A stretch of DNA of 64,000 nt from Rhodocyclaceae bacterium (GTDB lineage: Bacteria > Pseudomonadota > Gammaproteobacteria > Burkholderiales > Rhodocyclaceae): positions 1 to 64,000 of the forward strand of contig JAKLLG010000010.1 in the NCBI GenBank assembly GCA_023150275.1. Reading direction: 5' to 3'. Positions 61,592 through 64,000 of the stretch are shown piece by piece. Position 1 is the first letter of the stretch. Each line of letters opens with the position of its first letter. A program made the translations under genes and the position numbers. The notes below the pieces were generated by a model. It worked only from the letters and a program-made list of their open reading frames with translations, was not told the origin of the DNA and did no database searches.

Positions 61592-62889
61592 TCGCCAGCC
61601 ACCACCACGGTCACCAGGTTTTCCGGACGGACATGGCGCGCGAAGGCTGCACGCACGTCGGCCGCCGTGACCTGGCGCACCTTCTCGGCATAGGTATCGA
61701 GATAATCGAGCGGCATGCTGAAGAAGCCGATCGTCGCCACGTTGTCGAGAATCTTGCGGTTCGAATCCAGCCGCAGCGGGAAACTGCCGACGATGTTGGC
61801 CTTCGCCGCAGCCAATTCGGCCTCGCTCGGCCCCTCGGCGAGAAATTGCTGCAGCACCTCGCGCGTCACCTTGAGCGCATCGCCGGCCTGGGCACGCTTG
61901 GTCTGCAGACCGATCTGGAACGGTCCCGCGACCTGCATCGGCGCGAAATAACTGTAGACGCTGTAGGCAAAGCCGCGCTTGTCACGCACCTCCTTCATCA
62001 GGCGCGATACGAAGCCGCCGCCGCCCAGCGTGTAGTTGCCGACGATCAGCGCATAGAAATCAGGATCGCCGCGCTTGAGCGCGGGCAAGCCGAGGTGGAT
62101 ATGCGCTTGCGCGGCCGGGTGCGGCAGATGGACTTCGGCGAACTTCGGCAAGCTCACCTCGGCGGTGGCGGGCAGCTTCTCGCCCGCCGGCAAGGCCGCC
62201 GTCAGCTGCTGTGCCAGCGCCTCGGCCTCGCGCCGCGAAAGCGCACCAACGATGGTTACTGCGGCAGCGCGTGCGACGTAGTGCGTGGCGTGAAAGCTGC
62301 GCAGGTCGTCGACGCTGATCGCTGAAAGACTTTCCGCGGTCGGCTGACTGCCGTAGGGATGGGTGCCGTAGAGTCCGCTCCAGAACGCGCGGGAGGCAAT
62401 CGTCTCCGGCCGCGTCAAGGCCTCGCGCAACGCAGCGAGCGTGCGCGCACGCTCGCGTTCGAACACCTCGCCGGGGAAGCGTGGCTCGGCAATGACCTGA
62501 CGCATGATCTCGAAGGCCGCGGCGCGCTTGTCGGCGTCGGCCAGCGTACGCAGGCTGACGCTGGCGCGGTCGGTATCGGCGCCACCGCCGAGACGGGCAC
62601 CCAGATCGGCCAGCCGCTCCGCGATGGCGCTTTCGTCCATGTCGCCCGCCCCGAGATCCATCAGGCCACGGGTCAGCTGGGCCAGGCCAGCCCTGTCCAC
62701 GGGATCGCGCGCGGCCCCCGCCGCGAAATCGACCTGCACATCAATGATCGGCAAGGTGCGCGTCTCGACGAAATAGACCCGTGCCCCACTGGGCGAGACC
62801 CAGTGCTCGATCTTGACCGCGGCATGCGTCAGCGGTGTCGCCAGCAGCAACACCAGTGCCAGGAAGCGTTTGATCGTGTTCATGTTCAT
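61588..62889 (-). CDS. M16 peptidase family protein, non-catalytic subunit
   Basis: 433-aa exported protein of the M16B family. Signal peptide near 8-23 (FLALVLLLATPLTHA). Where active members have HxxEH, this one reads LAQLTRGLMDLGAGDMDE, so the zinc ligands are gone. The C-terminal R/Y substrate-binding motif is kept (DKRGFAYSVYSYF). It should form a heterodimer with the catalytic subunit coded 11 bp upstream (62901). Coupled to rsmD by a TTGA overlap. Confidence 0.9.
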
Positions 62890-62900
62890 TGCGGCGATTC

Positions 62901-64000
62901 TCAGTGACGGGTTGCGAAGCCGCGGCGTGGTGCCGACGACAGGGGTTGCGGGTCGAGCACACCGATGGTCAGGCCGTCATCGACAAAATAACGTCGGGCA
63001 ACGGCCTGCACCTGCTCGGCGGTGACCGCCTTCAGTTTTTCGATGATGCGATCGCCGCTGGTATAGGGCAGTCCGACCGCCTCCAGCTGGCCGATTTCCA
63101 TCGCCTGCGCAAACATCGAATCCAGCTTGTACACCTCGCCGGCAACCAGTTGCGCCTTGGCCCGCGCCAGTTCCTCGGCGCTCACACCGTCGTTCTGCAC
63201 GCGCGCGATCTCGGCACGCAGTCCTGCCTCCATCTCGGCTACCGTCTTCCCGTCCGACGGGGTGCCAACAAGGTAGAACATGCCCGGCCCGCGCGCCGAC
63301 GAGTCGTACTCGGCGCCGGCCGAAACCGCCAGCCGCTGCTCGCGCACCAGATGCTTGCTGAAACGCGCCGCGCCATGCCCGGAGAGCACGGCGCCGAGCA
63401 TCTCCAGCGCATACGGATCGAGATCCTTCTCGACGTCGCGGATCACCGGCGCGCGATAGCCCATGATCAGTACCGGCAACTCCGCCGGCGCCTTGACGCT
63501 GACGCGCCGGACACCGGCCTGCGCCGGCTCGTCCTGTGGCTTGCGCAACGGCAGCGCGCGCGGTTTCAAACCCCCGTAGTGCTTCTCGGCGGCACGAAAC
63601 ACCGCCTTGTGATCGACATCGCCAACGACCACGACGTAGGCGTTGTTCGGTACGTACCAGCGCTCATACCAGTCGCGCGCGTCCTGCACGGTCATGTTCT
63701 CGAGATCGTTCATCCAGCCGATGATCGGCACGCGATAGGGGTGCGCCTTGAAGGCGACCGCATTCATCGCCTCGAACATCAGCGCCTGCGGCTGGTCGTC
63801 GGTGCGCAGGCGGCGCTCTTCCATGACCACCTTGATCTCCTGCTCGAACTCGTTCGCGGCGAGCGTCAGGTGGCGCATGCGATCGGCCTCGAGCGCCATC
63901 ATGTCCTCCAGCTTCTCCTTCGGTACCTGCTGGAAATAGGCGGTGTAATCGCGGCTGGTAAAGGCGTTGTCGCGGCCGCCGGCGGCCGCCACGCGCTTGT
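62901..64000 (-). CDS. M16 peptidase (catalytic subunit expected), N-terminus outside the window
   Basis: C-terminal 366 codons of a second M16 peptidase. The visible part starts just after where HxxEH would lie (KRVAAAGGRDNAFTSRDYTA), includes the downstream Glu region (EQEIKVVMEERRLR, the third zinc ligand area) and the second-domain fold (RWYVPNNAYVVVVGDVDHKA). The inverted zinc motif itself is off the edge. With the partner at 61588 it forms a pair of periplasmic proteases of unknown substrate. Confidence 0.92.
   Translation of the reverse strand, partial: KRVAAAGGRDNAFTSRDYTAYFQQVPKEKLEDMMALEADRMRHLTLAANEFEQEIKVVMEERRLRTDDQPQALMFEAMNAVAFKAHPYRVPIIGWMNDLENMTVQDARDWYERWYVPNNAYVVVVGDVDHKAVFRAAEKHYGGLKPRALPLRKPQDEPAQAGVRRVSVKAPAELPVLIMGYRAPVIRDVEKDLDPYALEMLGAVLSGHGAARFSKHLVREQRLAVSAGAEYDSSARGPGMFYLVGTPSDGKTVAEMEAGLRAEIARVQNDGVSAEELARAKAQLVAGEVYKLDSMFAQAMEIGQLEAVGLPYTSGDRIIEKLKAVTAEQVQAVARRYFVDDGLTIGVLDPQPLSSAPRRGFATRH

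Overview
This 64-kb window is GC-rich bacterial chromosome. Gene content and order point to a betaproteobacterium, most likely of the Rhodocyclales: lolB-ispE-tRNA-Gln-prs-rplY-pth-ychF, coaE-zapD-yacG-mutT, birA-coaX-SPOR, glnA with a DUF4124 gene before ntrBC, and a PEP-CTERM protein. That placement is inference from gene content; I could not run a phylogeny.

Layout. 1-300: end of an IS1182-type insertion sequence. 0.3-5.2 kb: envelope and hydrophobic-substrate set (DUF3313 lipoprotein, FadL porin, DUF1254 lipoprotein, AraC-type regulator). 5.3-10.5 kb: bacteriohemerythrin, amtB, mltA, a DUF815 ATPase, a Nudix-ThiE fusion and yacG. 10.5-18.95 kb: foreign DNA, made of a RelE/HigA-like toxin-antitoxin pair and a 7.6-kb integrative element (tyrosine integrase, AlpA-like regulator, DUF927 primase-helicase, truncated IS5 transposase). 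It splits the usually contiguous zapD and yacG genes. Inside the element a six-gene cassette is bracketed by two 148-bp inverted copies of a GGGACA-repeat array. 19.0-30.3 kb: a long minus-strand run birA-coaX-[DUF350, SPFH, DUF4178, a 48-aa protein, membrane spermidine-synthase-like protein, Tat/FAD lipoprotein, SpeD, TrpB relic]-SPOR-coaE-zapD. The bracketed block is a translationally coupled polyamine-related membrane system and the strongest candidate here for little-described biology.

30.3-36.2 kb: ferric-reductase-like flavocytochrome, two small c-type cytochromes and PepSY proteins, divergent from a PepSY/response-regulator/histidine-kinase operon. 36.3-41.1 kb: ntrC, ntrB, DUF4124 gene, glnA. 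Both glnA and the distant amtB have a sigma-54 promoter preceded by two NtrC-type dyads whose centres are 31 bp apart, so both ends of the ammonium regulon and its regulator lie in the window. 41.2-45.6 kb: rhodanese, nadA, EEP phosphatase, clsB, gluQ. 45.8-48.6 kb: a PAS-GGDEF protein and a PEP-CTERM exoprotein with a sigma-54-like promoter. 48.6-64 kb: housekeeping genes (ychF, pth, rplY, prs, tRNA-Gln, ispE, lolB, TPR protein, mutM), a dynamin-like GTPase, a CHASE-GGDEF protein, ferredoxin, coaD, rsmD and a pair of M16 peptidases, the second cut by the window end.

Two themes recur: nitrogen control (NtrB/NtrC, glnA, amtB) and envelope or exterior biology (polyamine block, PEP-CTERM, cyclic-di-GMP enzymes, lipoproteins). 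Many adjacent genes share ATGA-type stop/start overlaps, implying translational coupling. No CRISPR array, rRNA or recognisable riboswitch was seen.
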